The notes under the pieces were generated by a model. The model was given only the letters and a program-made list of their open reading frames with translations. It was not told the DNA's origin and searched no databases. A program made the position numbers and the translations under genes. A stretch of 64,000 nt of DNA from Setaria digitata (lineage: Eukaryota; Nematoda; Chromadorea; Rhabditida; Setariidae): assembly GCA_003640385.1 (NCBI GenBank), contig RCAB01000019.1, forward strand, positions 62,001 through 126,000, given 5' to 3'. Positions 1 through 13,700 of the stretch are shown here, piece after piece. Numbering within the stretch: the stretch's first letter is position 1; each line of letters opens with the position of its first letter.

Positions 1-1
1 T

Positions 2-3000
2 TCATGGATTGTTGACAGCCGAACAAAAGCGGCAAATGATCTGATGTTAAATCAAGTTAGCAATGGCACTCCATTATCGAAAGAGGGATTGAAATATTAT
101 CTCAGAAATAAGCGTTTTCGGGTAAGCAGTAATTATCTCCACTCACTGTTTGATTATTCAAGAATGGATTTGAAAAGGTTGATTTTTGAAAATCTTAACT
201 AAGCAAGAAAACTCAAACTGGATCAGCCATTCAAAATAATCGCATTTAAGGTAAAAATCACTACATGAGAAAGATTTCCATACTCTCCAGCCTTATGACA
301 TAATAATTAATACCTAGGACTAGTACCCACTACCATCAAATTTTTTATCGACAACCACATCGTGTTAGTGAAATATGATTTTAACTCTACTGAGCAATAG
401 AGGGATTATTTGAGCATCGAAAAATAGAACAACTTCTTCGGAAGCGAAGAAAAAATGCCAATATTGAGATAGCGTGGACATTTGTCAATATTTCAAGTGT
501 CAGGTTTGAGTAAGGCAGTAATTGATTGTAGACAATCTTCTCAAACTTGTTAGCTAATCCAATTAATTACTACGAGAATGTTTCCAGAAGGCGACTTGGG
601 CATTGGTTTTTCTGATTCGATTCAAACGACAAACACTGATGAACTTCGGAAAGCGAAAAATTCCTGATGAGTTTATTATGGCCAAAGTATATGATAGTCT
701 TCCTATTCCAGTAAAAGAAATTACTGGAAGCTGTATAGAATCTGAATCTAACGCGAACGTAAAAGCAGAATTTACACTGGATGGCCAGAAAACGGAACAA
801 ATGTTACCTAATATTTCAAATGTAATAGGAGAAGTGTTTGATACTACCAGAACGGAATTAGTCGCTGCAGCAAAACATCCTGAGGTAGTAAGCTTTAGCT
901 GTTGATTCTTTTTTCTTTACAGATATGAGATTAGAGACAATTTCTAATGGTCAAAAGTATTTCTAGGAAAAGAAGTTAAGCAGCGAGATTCCGAAAAAAA
1001 AACCGAAGTCAAGTGCAAATGATGAAGGGAAGAAGAAAATGAGGTCAAGTGATGAGGAAAAGACAAAAACAGAAGGGAAGAAACACAGAGATAAAAACAG
1101 TGAGAAGTCCGATGAAATATCTTGCAAACCAAAAAAAGTTTCCAAGCATCTAAAGCCTCTAACTGACTACTTAGAAAGTCAGATGAGGACCAACAAAGCA
1201 GTTGCTGAGCACTACGAAGTAACTGATTCAAAGAAGCTTCCCGCAGAGATGTGTGAAGTATGTATCACACTGGAAACGGCGAAGCCTGTCGTCTCATGTA
1301 CTGAAATTTTAAAACCTGTGTGCGCTGCGGAAAGTGTTCATTTACGTTCTATGACTTCTGAATTGGCTCGGACGAGTAAGGATGAAGCAAAAAAGGTGAA
1401 ACCAAAAAAATCATGTGGTTTACCATTTGTTAATCGTATGCAAGAGTCAGTGCGTCATAACAGTTCAGTAAACAAACTGAGTGAAATTAATAAGAAAGGC
1501 AATTCAGTAGCTGCTATTTTGTCAATGTTCACTGAAAGAGCTGAACAGGAAGGAAAATGTTTTGAGCATCGGCCTTCTCGTCCAGTAAGGACGTTCCGAG
1601 ATGTGAATAAGTCTTCATCCAGGAAATCATCATTAGTTTTAAATCATGAAAATGAAGCTAACTGTGTTAAGCTTTATCGAGCGCCTGAAGAAGAGAAGAA
1701 AAGGGTGAAAAATTTAATTGAACTTCACCGACGTGGTTCTGCGGATCGAAAGCAAGTAGACGCGCAAGAAATTGTAGCTGTGAAGCAAGAAGAAAAAAGC
1801 ATCAAAGGCTTTCCGCCTCAAACCGTAAACAGTACAGATGAAAGTAAAGTAGATATGAAAGAAAGGAGCAATGGAAAGAAAATAGTGGTAAATCCTGTGC
1901 TAAATGCAACCGAATGGTGGGAAAATAAGGTCAAAATCTTAGGTGTAGCGTGTCCGGAATTAAACACTAGTAAGAACACTCCGGCAACAGAAGAGCGAAG
2001 TAATAAAGCCACTACGATGACAAAAACTGGTGATATGAAAGATGAAAGGAAAATACTCCAAAAAGGTGTGCTAGAGTTTAAAGTGGGTCGAAAGGTGATG
2101 GAAGAAAATGTGAGGCAGCCGAAAAGTGTAGTTGTGGTCGAAACGCTGCAAATTGAAACACTGTTGACGTCGCAGCAGAAGACAACGGTTCAAAATGATT
2201 TTGTTGCAAGGAGTAAAGGAACAAGACGCGGGTCGCAGAATAGTAGTTCATTGAATTCTTTGAGATTAGAAGAGCCGAAACATCCAGAAAGTGACAGTGA
2301 CAAAATCACCCCTCAGACTAATAGTAAAAAGAGCACTTTATCTTCCGAATCACGTGTTTCAGGAAAAAGACATAGTACAAGGAAAGAAACAAGAAGTACG
2401 GGTTGTCAGGATGTGCTTAATCGAAGAGAGAATAAAATTGGAAAAGATACCAGAAATCCTAGTATCAGAGATGGCATGCAAAAGTTGATTTTGCCAGAAA
2501 AGCTCACCGGATATGAAGATCTCCCGAGTGATAGTGCAAAGAAAATGAAAGAAAAGGTAAAGCCACTTGACACTTCTCATTTCCCTTGTAAAGCAAAAGA
2601 GACAAAACTAACCGGAAAAAAAGGACAAATTCAGCAACCAATCTCAGTTTTACAGTCGCTGTCAGTTGACCAAGTCAGTACGACCAAACATGCTGATCAG
2701 ACTTACGAATCACAGCAATGCAGAACTCCCAGAAAACCTCCGAAACCTGCAGGACTTTCAGGACAGAAAAAAATCATCAACGAAAACAAAATGAAGGAAC
2801 TAGAATATGGACCAGGAGCGGATACCATTAGCTCCGTCGTCAACTTTGAAAAAGCTGTGGCTTTAGTGCATAACAAAGTGTCGAATTCAGTGGATGAAGA
2901 AGCATCACATTGCGCTGAAGATACTATGACATGTGACCGAGATTCAATGAAAGTTCGTCCGAGCCCTAGAAGTGTGATGCAAGATACAATAAAACGAAAA

Positions 3001-3705
3001 GTTTCCCGAAAAAGTAGCTGCTCGAAAAACTTACTGATAAGAATGAAATCAGAAACCAACTTGGCTGACCGTGCAAAAAAAATGCCTTCGAATCCTACAG
3101 ACACGGTACGCCGAAAAGCTGTTGATGATCAAGCCGCTTTTAGTAACCAAACTGGTCAATCACAACGTAGTATTTCGGTTCGTTTCACTTTTCATCTAGC
3201 TGTTTGGTGAACTAGACAAGGTTTCTTTTCTTTCAAGTTCATCAGTCATATTGGCTGACAAGGCTGGTGAGTAATCACCACAGTAAGGAACAGATCTGTT
3301 GTTAAAAACTAAGTGATCAGTGTATGCTATCTTTTTGATAATAGAATCTTTATCACTCTAACATGAAATTTCGTTTTCACTACAGTATGGGTTTTCAATT
3401 TAGTGGGCTTATTAAATGTGGAAAAAAAAATGCATATTTATATGTCAGTGAATAGTATCTCTTTCGTTTTAGTAGATACCACCAACTAAATGTTCTTGCA
3501 GATAGCCAGCTTAAAAAATCAAGAGAACTTCAGTTTTGGCTGGCTTAAACTGCAACTAGAAACACGAGTGAACAAGGAAAAAGAGGATCAAATGACATGG
3601 CGATATCGCCGTGATCTGGAAATTTCACCCATTCAGTCCGGAAATGCTAAAAAGGCCCTAAATATCTGGAGAACAATGGAGCAAAGTTCTACTACCAGAA
3701 TTTAA
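2..3705 (+). CDS. C-terminal part of a CaMK/MLCK-like kinase gene with a long basic disordered tail (5' partial)
   Basis: Exons that close in phase are <2-121, 588-884, 967-3177 and 3502-3705, giving 943 residues; the gene runs off the left edge. The first exon begins with SWIVDSR, which looks like the HPWI end of kinase subdomain XI. It continues into LSKEGLKYYLRNKRF and, across the splice, RKATWALVFLIRFKR. That is the pattern of the autoinhibitory/calmodulin-binding segment of MLCK- and DAPK-type kinases. Residues from about 140 to 875 are very rich in K, E and S, of low complexity and without recognisable domains. The last exon ends in a W/R-rich segment (MTWRYRRDLEISPIQ). The last donor (TCG|GTTCGT) is weak, so that join is less certain. 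The kinase assignment is inferred from the tail alone, because the catalytic core is outside the window. Confidence 0.6.
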
Positions 3706-5166
3706 GCCTTTTCGTAATAATTAATCATTTACTAGTATTTCAAAAATTCAAGTAACTTATACAACACCATCCTTTTCATTATTGATTTTTGTCCAGTGCC
3801 TCCTTCCGTACTTCACAAATTTCCTAGAAATCATACTGTAGTTCACTAAAATGTGAAACGAAATTTTGCACCTCATACTGTAATGTTCTTATATGCCGGT
3901 GAATGTGTTTATACAACTTCAATCTGTATATTTTTAAAGCTTCTAAATACTCCTCATTACAAAGGTAACAAATCCTCAGGCTTTGACCTTGGTGGGAAGA
4001 GGTTAGTTTATGTTTATTCGTCTCATGATAATAATTCAGTGCGACATTTCCACTTTTCTTCATACGAATTGTCGCACCTGAATTCCACATATCTGTACAG
4101 CACATTTCACGTATACATCGATTGTTTTGCTTTTTATTCGGTAGCAGAGCTATTATATTCTTTCGTTTGTCACCTGAACACTGCCCTTCTGACAAATCGC
4201 ACTGATCCTTCCTCCTCCCTTTTTCTACGGCACATTTCTCCATGAATTGGAATTTCAATCACCTTGTTCATCCCATTACATCCGTTACTCATGTGGTATA
4301 TTTGTCGCATCCAAAATGAACTGCTATTGCCAGGTATGTTGTGATAAAAAAGAAGTAACAATTTAAAACCCATATATGTTGCTTATTAATTGACAGGCTA
4401 CCGAGATGCTTCAGCGAAATACTCAGGCATATACATGTGCATGATAACTTACACATTTGGTTTACTTTTAAACTGAAACATCAGAAGCAATAGTTGATCG
4501 ATAAGTGATAAAAGCTGGATTTAAGGAATAAATGGAATGAGGAGATGTGATCATCTACAAACGGAAGTTGAAAGTTAACTGCTCTCAAAATACAAGCATA
4601 ACATTTGCACCTCTCTCGTCTCTGTCTTTATGACCCACCATACATTAAAATTAAAACAGCATCTACTGGATCTTGCAACACAGTTCCAGATACCGCTATA
4701 AGGAATATTCCAGAACACAATACTGGCGCTTGGACATGGTTTGTTTAGTGTTCCATCAGTCATTATTGTTGCGGTATCGTCCGCTATTATTGAGTAGAAC
4801 AAATTCGGTCGACATCTTTTCTGTCTACAAAGGTTTGATTCTATTTAGAGATTACAAATTTCAGATCTGCTAAAGTTTTCTGCAAATTGGTGAGATAATG
4901 GTCAACTGCATAAGTATACATTTTGTAGTAATAGTCAAGTGGAAATTTTTAGTTTTTTTTTAAAAGAATCCCATCACGATCATTATTTACCTTATGCCTG
5001 TATTGATGTCTCTTATATTGATAACGACTTGAGAAATGAGGTTGTAAATGTTACAAGTTTGTTATTTCTTAGAAATAAAAAATACTGAACGAAAAAGAGA
5101 GAGCCATTGAATTGGGTGTCCACGTTATTCGTGTTTTAGGAAAAGTTTCCAAGCACACAAAAAGTG
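3706..5166. other. Intergenic stretch with one doubtful ORF
   Basis: This lies between the kinase-tail gene and the CPG4 gene. A 144-codon open frame runs on the minus strand (4258-3824), and a 130-codon frame lies opposite it on the plus strand. Neither shows a domain, a signal peptide or exon partners. In sequence this AT-rich a frame of that length is uncommon but can arise by chance. Nothing else was recognised. Confidence 0.4.
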
Positions 5167-7477
5167 ATGATGAAGATCCATGTTAGTGGTGTTGCCATAT
5201 TTTTGTTAGTATCTTTCTCAGTGCAACAAAGAGAGAATGGTAAATAAATTTACTCTTTTGAATGAGTAGATCCAACACACAGTTATTGTTTTACCTACCT
5301 GCCTGAACAGCAAATATGATTTTCAGAAGGTAACAGAGAGCCGTCATATTCAGTAGTGCAGTCAACCAGTAGTGATCTTGTGAAAATGCCCGAACCTCTG
5401 CCGAATTGCGCTGAAGGTAAAACAAAGAAATAACTGTTTGCCTTGCAAATTCATTTTTGACCCTTTACAGTTTTTTCTTCATTCTTTCTATACCCATTTC
5501 AGGTTGTGTGAAACCTTTGCTCCTTACACTAAGAGCAAGTTTTGTTTCTGGAAATAACTACGAACGTTTAATGAATACATGCGAGTAAGACATTTATCCT
5601 GTTTATGAGAACGTTGAATTTATACTTGTGAATCTCAATTCGGTCCTTCTTTCTAATCATAAGAATTAAAGAGACACGTGGTCATTTGTAGGAAACTTCG
5701 TGAGGTGTATGAGTGCATGGATCGGATGAAAAAGTGCCAGTCAGATTATTTGTTTCGATTATTTATGGATGGCCTTAAATATATATGTATCGAGCACCCT
5801 GCTGGTCACTTTTTGAGCACATTTTTAATCTAGGCTTTCATAAGCTACTAAATACAACCGTGATTAGTTCTGAAAACGCTTCTTTCTTTCTCTGTACTTC
5901 GTCATTGATGAACTTGGTTACTTATTTCTAAAATTTATTCAAGCTTTCCGAGATCTTATGGAATGTATGGATCTACATGCACGTATTGCCACCAAAGGTT
6001 CGGTTTTTCATTTATTCTTAGGGTCGGTTCAATCAACTTCTCATACACTTAGCTTTTGAAATAATCTTCTGTGTCACATAAAAATTTTTAGACTGCGAGC
6101 AAAAGTGTAATGCTCATAAACTAATAATTGGCTGGTTTATTTATTCGGCGATGCAGTCTACTACGTTTTTTCACATTGACGAAAATGGTGCGCCGCCACG
6201 GGTTAACGCATTCTTCTTTCGCAAAATTACTTCTGAAGCCTGCTCGTCAGTCTTTGAATTTTTAATGAATAACTGCATATACTGAATTGTCGAAGTTTCC
6301 CACAATTATGCATGAATTACTAAGATTTCCCGAGATGTATATTATGAGGTTATAAACTTATCATGCTTCTCCTTCCAGTCAACAAATCCATGATGAAAAA
6401 CTTCATCAACTTTATAAGTGGAACAGCATGATGGAGTGCTTCCTAGAAGTACTATTCTCTCTAGATGACTGCTAGCACAGCTTGGCACAAAACAAATTCG
6501 GTTATGAATTATAGCATTTCCGGCAGATTGGTGATCACTGGTTGCTATGGTACTCAGAGTTTGCTCTCCTGCAAATTCCAATGTTCCGAAATTGAAGAAC
6601 ACAAAAATATCATGGGATGGATACTTTTCTCTCTTAAATATAATGGAATAAAATTATCCATGTCTGGTGATATTATTTTATCTATGACTTACATTTCAGG
6701 ATTCTACAGTGTTATTTCCTTTGTTTAAAAACAAAGTACAATGCGCGCTGCCATGGAATTGGAGGCAACCTGCTCATGGTAAGCTCTCTTCACTACTCTC
6801 ATATCCAAGCAACAATTTTTTGAATGAGTTAGGGATTCTGAAATTCTAACGAGTACAAAATTTGTCAAGAATCTCGAATCAGATAACATTTTGTTTATAT
6901 CGTACTTGATTTGAAAGTTTTAGTCCCATTTTTTCTTCTATTTTTTCCCATTTTTTTTTTTTCATTTTCTAATGTCAACCATATATCATAACCTCTGTTG
7001 CAGGAAGCAATATTAAGACCAGTCTATCGAATCCATAATTCGATATTGCTAAGTCCTCTCTGGAATATAATGAGGCTAATGATGCCTAGCCAGTGCAGTT
7101 TCATGATGACTGATGCGGGAATCGCTTGGCAGAGGTGCCTTTTGCATTTTGGGTGATACAATTTCCAGAAGTAATCCATCTGTAAAGCATTGTTTAATAC
7201 AAAGCTGCTTCTAAAATGATTTTCTCGACTATCACTTCTCGTATTTAAACTGAACCCAATTGTTTTATCCTAATTTTAAACGAAAACTTGTGAATGAAGC
7301 TGAGATATAACAGTCATCTACCTGTATCTGTTCAGCGTTCGCGATTTATTATAGTTTTAAACAACTGAGTTAACCAATTGACTTTTTTCTAGAGTTGATC
7401 CGAAATTGGATCAGGATTTAAAGGAATTTTATAAGAATCGAACAGAGCCATTGGTCAGATTTTATTATCTGGTATAA
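5167..7477 (+). CDS. Secreted CPG4-domain (chondroitin proteoglycan 4-like) protein
   Basis: Nine exons close in phase: 5167-5239, 5327-5416, 5503-5584, 5692-5804, 5944-5997, 6092-6245, 6700-6778, 7004-7134 and 7393-7477, giving 286 aa. It starts with a signal peptide (MMKIHVSGVAIFLLVSFS), then a short Ser-rich linker, then a cysteine-patterned domain. Diagnostic stretches are CVKPLLLTL, YECMDRMKKC, CEQKCNAHKLIIGW, EACSILQCYFLCLKTKYNARC and EAILRPVY, which match the nematode CPG4 family as I remember it. C. elegans CPG proteins are chondroitin-bearing components of the eggshell and embryonic matrix. A role here in extracellular matrix or eggshell is by family only. No obvious Ser-Gly chondroitin attachment cluster is seen. 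A canonical AATAAA lies 50 bp after the stop. Confidence 0.85.
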
Positions 7478-7526
7478 GCTTTAATTCTGTCCGATTTCTT
7501 TCCAATGAGATATTTCGAATGTTATT

Positions 7527-7532
7527 AATAAA
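7527..7532 (+). promoter_or_regulatory. Polyadenylation signal of the CPG4-like gene
   Basis: AATAAA begins 50 bp downstream of the TAA stop at 7475-7477 in an A/T-rich context, as expected for a nematode 3' UTR. Confidence 0.6.
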
Positions 7533-7708
7533 ATTATTTTACGTAATACACACCTAATATTATAAGTTTGAAATTTGAGCATTTGTTTTTATGAGTAAAT
7601 AAGTTGCTTTAAAAAAATTGCCATTTTTTCAATATGGCACAAAAATTATTTTTGAATAAAAAATTCTTTATCAGCGCTTCGGATTAAATTAACTGTACCG
7701 AACGAGAG

Positions 7709-8135
7709 GTGCTGAACAAAATGATTTTAGTTTCTTTTTTTTTGTCTGTATTTTTCATGATATCGAAAAACAATTATCTTAAGCCAGGTAACATTACTAA
7801 ATTTGGAAAGTCTTTGTCTCGGAAAGAAACAAAAAGGAGGATGGAAGGAACTAGCAGTGAAAATCTTATCGCTGTAAGGGATAGAAACAAGAGGAGGGAC
7901 GCTAATAGTTAGTTTTCTTTTGTCCGCTTTCTCACAATGTAATAATTTGAAGAAAAGTAAGATACTTTGTACTACTTAGACTTCGCAATTCCGATGCACT
8001 CCAAGTAGTGTGAAACCTTCAAATGAATTAGACTATCTTACTTTTCATCAGCATATTTTTTCAGCTTATTTGGGGAACTGTTCTTTTGAGTATCATAAAG
8101 ATGACACGTCACGGATTAAATGCGCCGAACTGTGA
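7709..8135 (+). CDS. Small putative secreted protein with dibasic sites
   Basis: The two-exon model is 7709-7907 and 8065-8135, 89 aa, and it closes in phase 1. A second ATG at 7721 would give 85 aa. The N-terminus is a strong signal peptide (MILVSFFLSVFFMIS). The mature part is basic and holds two possible processing sites, KETKRR and RNKRRD. After the second comes a short tail with two cysteines (YLGNCSFEYHKDD...KCAEL). The donor is GTTAGT and the acceptor TTTTTTCAG. No family was recognised. The architecture fits a small secreted peptide precursor or an effector-like protein. Other donors are possible: CCAG|GTAACA and CGCT|GTAAGG both occur inside exon 1. It follows the secreted CPG4 gene by only 230 bp on the same strand. 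Confidence 0.5.
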
Positions 8136-10794
8136 ATATGATAAGCTCTCCGGTGGTAACACCGCAATTGCGCTTCCGGAAGTCCCATCAGGTCGCAATC
8201 ATATATACAATCGTCGTTTGTGACATGTGGAACTTTTTATAGTTGATTCCCTCAAAATGTTTTTTTAGTAAAAGGTGCTAGACACTCTGTATTTTAAAAC
8301 TTCAGTATAAATTTTGCAAATATTTCCAAGTTACAAATTGGTAAACCTTCAAGCAAAAAATTTCCATTCGAATTAATCCGAATGACATCATTTCTCAGCC
8401 ATCGCATTCCGATGTTTGTGTGTCTTTTTGAGTGTTGTATTTTTGATTTTAAAAAACATCACCGTTTGGAATCTTTTTATTAATATTCAGAAATGAATTA
8501 TAATAGTAGACTTTATATTCGCTGAAGTCTTATTCTGCTTTTTCCTGTGAAAAATGAAATATCAATATAAGGATTGTGAAATCTGACTGTCGTTTTTTTT
8601 TCTTTTTTTTGTCAATCTATGACATTGCGATTCCTGTTTTTGAATTCCTTCACATTAGCAGTAAGTTTCTGACACATGTGAAAAAGATGTAAAAAATTTG
8701 GAGCTTAGTCAACAGCTATAGGATTATTACAAACTTTTGTTTGGGATTTTAAATCTCACTTTTTTGACCTTACGGTTTTCTTGTCATCGTCTTAAGGTTT
8801 GTTTGTTTTCATTTCACTCTTTCTTAGTTATGGGGTTCCCCACTAATCTCGTTTCCAAATTTGAAGTAGTTCTTTCTCAGTTTTCCATGTCGACTTTCTT
8901 AGTGATCATATTTTACAGATGGTCAAGTCCGGTTTAATATCAAGTCACCATTTAATCTTCGTAGAAAAGTTCCTCAAATGTATACCATTTGTTTGTTTAA
9001 GAGGCAAATTTAAACCGTTCGCAGAATAATAGCAATTTAGGACTTTATAGATAAATCGAAAAACTAGATTGTTTTTGTAAAAATAGACGTTCGAAAAAAT
9101 TGTAAAATCGAAAATCTCTGGAAAAGTGAGCAAAAATGTCGTCATCTCTATAATAGTGCAACAGTGCAGGTCAATTTGAAGGGAGTGTCAGGCCTCCAAC
9201 GTTCACGATCCATTTAGCCATTTTAATGGCTGTAGTAACGATGTGCATAATTATGATGCAAACCGCGTATCTGTTAAACTATACCAGTGATAGTGAGGCG
9301 TAGTAGTGGACTGGTAACAAGACGTTGTTAAGACCACCAATAATTCGCTAGTGCAAAGTTTTTGTAGTGAAAACCTAACCCCAATTATAAGAATAATGGA
9401 AGCGATGTTTTCAGCACCAATCCACAATTTGCAAATCATTTGTTGAAAGCATTCTCATCTTGTTTTCTGAGTTGGAATTATGAAAATGAGGTTAACAGCT
9501 TCAGTAGGTAGCAAACGTAATCATAAAATCTGGTATCTGGTAAAGAGGGACTGCAAGGTAGTGACGTTCAGAATAAGATTACCAGCAAAAAGCCTATTTC
9601 CATTAGAGGAAAAAAAAGAAAAGTACAGCTTATAGCTATTGAAAGCATATTTTCAACTCTTTCTAATTGATTCGTTTTCTGTATCTGACTTAATCATTTC
9701 TTTTTATTATCTACAAAGTAAACCATTGAAATAATAGGATATTTCGAAACCACTGCAGTACCATCAAAACAAGCGAAATAAGTGTTTACCATTCTTTGTA
9801 ATATATTATTTCTTTATAGATCTGTTAAAGTAAACAGAAACTAAAATGTGTTCGGACTTTTAAAAAGGATGAGAAGTCTGGGTTATACCATGATGAAAGT
9901 ATCGAATCCATCAGTTGCAGGAAGAGCATTAATCTAGTACTACATCAGTTGATGAATTAATTATTTAAGTTTAGCTAAATTCATACTGTTCCAACAAAAG
10001 AAAGCCATTATCCTCCAAAATACGATTAAAGATCCTGGGAGAGAGAAAAAAATAGTATTTTGAAAAGCTTTACCTATGTAAAATTATCTTTGCGTGCTTC
10101 TTTCTACATCCTTTTTTTTTTTTTTTTTTCACTATTTAACACATAGTCTTTTGCCTTATTAGTTGCACTATTCAAAACTTATAACAAATAGATATTTAAA
10201 TTGAGTTTTTCAACCAGAACTTTCCATTGCTAGAACGGCTGCTGCAAAATTTCCCTTAATTTGACTTGTAAAAATATTAATCATATCATTCAACGCTTTC
10301 AATTAAGCCTTCATGTGATACTTAACAATTAGCTAAAACTTGCGAAATTTAGTTAAAATTTTTTACTATCAATAACTGATTATGGATAAATTACAGCTGA
10401 TATAAATAGTTATCGTTATTTCTATTGATACCGTCCTAATAATCCTTTTTGACAATACATAAATCATACAATGAATATCAACTGGTTTTAGCAATCAAAA
10501 CTTTCGAACGCTTTAAATGTGCTGCAGTTGTCCGTAATATTGACCGACAGAAGTTAGGCATAACCTGAAATAGTAGATTCATCAACGCTAAACTTCCATG
10601 CTGTATTAAAATATTTCCAATTCTCCATGCGCTAGTGTTGGATTCAAGAAAGAGGAAAGCTGACTACGGACTAGTGTCGTATAGGAAGAAAGAGGGCAGT
10701 TCTTTTAATAAGTTATGTTCCAGGTTCATTTTCTACATTGATGATTATTAGATAGAGCTTTGATTGTATTAAATTCACATCTTTCAAATTTTCT
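8136..10794. other. AT-rich intergenic region
   Basis: This separates the small secreted gene from the 3' end of the minus-strand coiled-coil gene. It contains only short open frames lacking splice partners, plus homopolymer T runs, for example near 10111-10129. No RNA gene or repeat was recognised. Confidence 0.5.
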
Positions 10795-13700
10795 TCAACT
10801 TGTTGCTTCTCTCTCATTTCTACAAAATTGTACGACTCACATTTGAAGCTGGCTCACCTTTCTATTTTTCAGTTCTCTTTTCGCATTTTGGAATCTTACA
10901 TCATTCTCTCCTGCTTCTTTCTTCTTCAGTGGCAAATCTTCACTCCATTTTAGATTTTCACTGCAAGCACACTCACTGTTCGTTATTTCCTTACATACTT
11001 CTTGATTATTCCCTGCTGATGATCTCACTTCCGCGGAATCAATGACTGCGTATTCATGAGTTGGATTTCCAGATTTCACTATGTTCTTTTGGACTGTTCG
11101 AGATGCAAATTCGTTTCGAATTTGCATTTCTTGTCTCTGTTCAGTTAACTCAGCTACTTTGTTCTCATCTTCTACTTCTCTCGACTTGCTTCTTATTCCA
11201 TCAAATGAACATACTAGTTCTCCAGTTATCTTTTTTCCTTCCGCGTCATCCGCAACTTCGTGTGGGATACTAGAACGATCCGTTAAATAGGTATGTTGTA
11301 AACTGTCGATGAATGGTAAGTCTGTATAGAAGATATTAATCCTTCAAAGTATCATGTTTTTTCAAACTTTTGGGATAGTTATAAAACACCAGTTAAAAAA
11401 AAAAATAAAAAATTTGGTCAATAAAAAACTATTTAAGGCATGGATGAACCTTATACAGCTATCACCGCTTTCCCAGTCATTAGAATTTGGTCCCCCTTCT
11501 TCAGTCGATGTTGCAATTTTCGGCGACATATTCTTTTCTACTGCATTCATAACTCTTTTTTGTTCTTCATCGTTAGAATGAACTCTCAATATTTCTACTG
11601 TCAATTCTTTTTGGGTGTTGATTTTCGTTGCTTTAGTCTTACTGGAATAGAAGGAAAAACATTTAGGAAACTTTAGCATAGTATCTCTCCGCATTTTTCA
11701 CTTTCGTTATATTTGATTATGGATGAAATATGGAGCTAAAAACAGTAAATTATGGAAAAATTTCTTGGCAGAAGTTAAAAAAGCACTTTGGTGCAGGGTA
11801 AAAATGAGCCTTGGAAAGAAGGGATTATAGCTTTCCATTTTTCGCAAATAAATATAGATTTTTAGTTTTTGACATTCTTTCACTTTGAAAAGATACCAAA
11901 ATAATCACGAGCATTGTAACTTCTAAACAGTTTAAAAAAATTTCACTTACTTCTTAGTCTTCAGCTTGTTCATAGATTTTCCAAATTCATGTTTTACTGA
12001 CACTAATTTTTCTTCACGCAATGGTAAAGCATCCTTCTGCATGGATCGCCCACTCCTGAGATTATGATTGTTCTTTCGTTCTTCATTCTTTTTTAATTCA
12101 CTTTTCAGGTGAATGATTAGTGCAATAAGTTCTTCACGCTCAAAAGTCGATAAATCTGCAAATTTTTGGAAGCAAAAGTTTCCACAAAAGTCCATGAAGT
12201 TCACAGAATGAAATTTGAAATTGAGGAATAGCTTCTTTCTTTTTCTGCAAAAAGAATTAGTTTTCATAAATTTACGAAACGCCTTTTCTTCAAGTATGCA
12301 TTCCAACAGCAGTCAATACAAAATACAAATAAAATGAATCGAATAAAATCTATTTTCCTTCAAAATAAAATTCAGGCAATACCCAAAAGGAAGACACATT
12401 GTTAATAGTTAACTAAAGTCAAAGATAGAATGAAAACATCTACAAGCAAAATGAGACATCGAAACATTACTGCAGGACAGTCGATTTGTAATTAGACTAT
12501 ATCGATATCATTTATCTGTAGTGCATAACTGATACAGAATATTATGATTTGCAACTGAGTTATTAGTGCCTCTAAGATAAATCCTTCCAGGTTCGTAAGT
12601 AACCGTTTGATTTCTTATATAACCAAACTTTCTTATACTGTTCCTATAAGCATGCTTTAATCACTACTAGCAGTCTCGGTAGAATTATATCAGCGAGGTG
12701 GCGCATTAATTCAGCGAGGCACTTAAAAATTCCGTAAAATTTGTCTCTTCATGAGTGTTTCAATTTATAAACGTATTCGTGGGACCTAGTGGATTTTCTA
12801 ACACTATTCAGTTTTGATTAAAAATGTACGACTTTTCAATTTTTATTCTTATGTGCTTCATTTTTAGGGAGAACATGGATAAAAAAACGAAAAAAAAAAA
12901 CGAGTTTTTTAATTATTGTAACTTTTGGTACTAGCTGCAATAGCTTAGAGAGCCTAATAATAATAAGGAGAGCTAAGAGTTTGAGGAATGATGCGTGACT
13001 TTTCGTGAAGGGTGCCTAATGAAAAGCAGAATTACAGTATAATTCAGACATGAGCGGTTTGAAAGTTTCTTCTGATTTGTTCTGTTGTGAGACGGATAAT
13101 CACTCAGAGATATGGAGCATCATGCACTTTAAGTGAAGAAAATCCGATAAACATGAGTAACTTCTTCAAAAATCAAATAATTAGTTAGTACCACCCACAG
13201 CGATGCCTGAAGTTATTAAATTTGTAAATTAAATTTACCACTAGTAGTGCAATTCGAGCATTTAAAGAAAGTCTGTAGTTTTGATCGCATTCTGTCGTTT
13301 TGTTTTTCCAGATAGTTAATTGTCTCTTTCAGTTTTCTAGCTCTGTTGCTTTCAGATACTGTTCTTTGTCTTCCTGATGAACCACGCAAATCAGCTTGCA
13401 TTTTGCTGAAAATTATTAAATATATGGATTCATAAGGACTAATACAAGTTAGACATGTTTACCGTGCAAAAAGTACGACGATAATTTAGGAACAGCATGT
13501 GTTGCTGACCTTTGTGGAGTGACACGATTGGGATAACGCTTCGTATGTTTGCATTCCGTTTGGGGAGCTGCGACGTGTTTCCGATAATTTGATATTTTCA
13601 ATGCTTCACGATCATATTTTAGTCGGCTGAAGTTATAGTCACGCTGCATGCTCTTTAACCAAATACTTTAAAAAAAAAAATTATAAAATTGAAGACCTTA

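Noticed and set aside
3824..4258. 144-codon minus ORF with a 130-codon plus ORF opposite it
   Set aside because: Neither has exon partners, a domain or a leader. The length is only slightly beyond chance for a 64-kb AT-rich window, so I did not call it as a gene.
10800..11290. Several plus-strand ORFs of 69-81 codons
   Set aside because: They are shadows of the charged C-terminal exon of the minus-strand coiled-coil gene.
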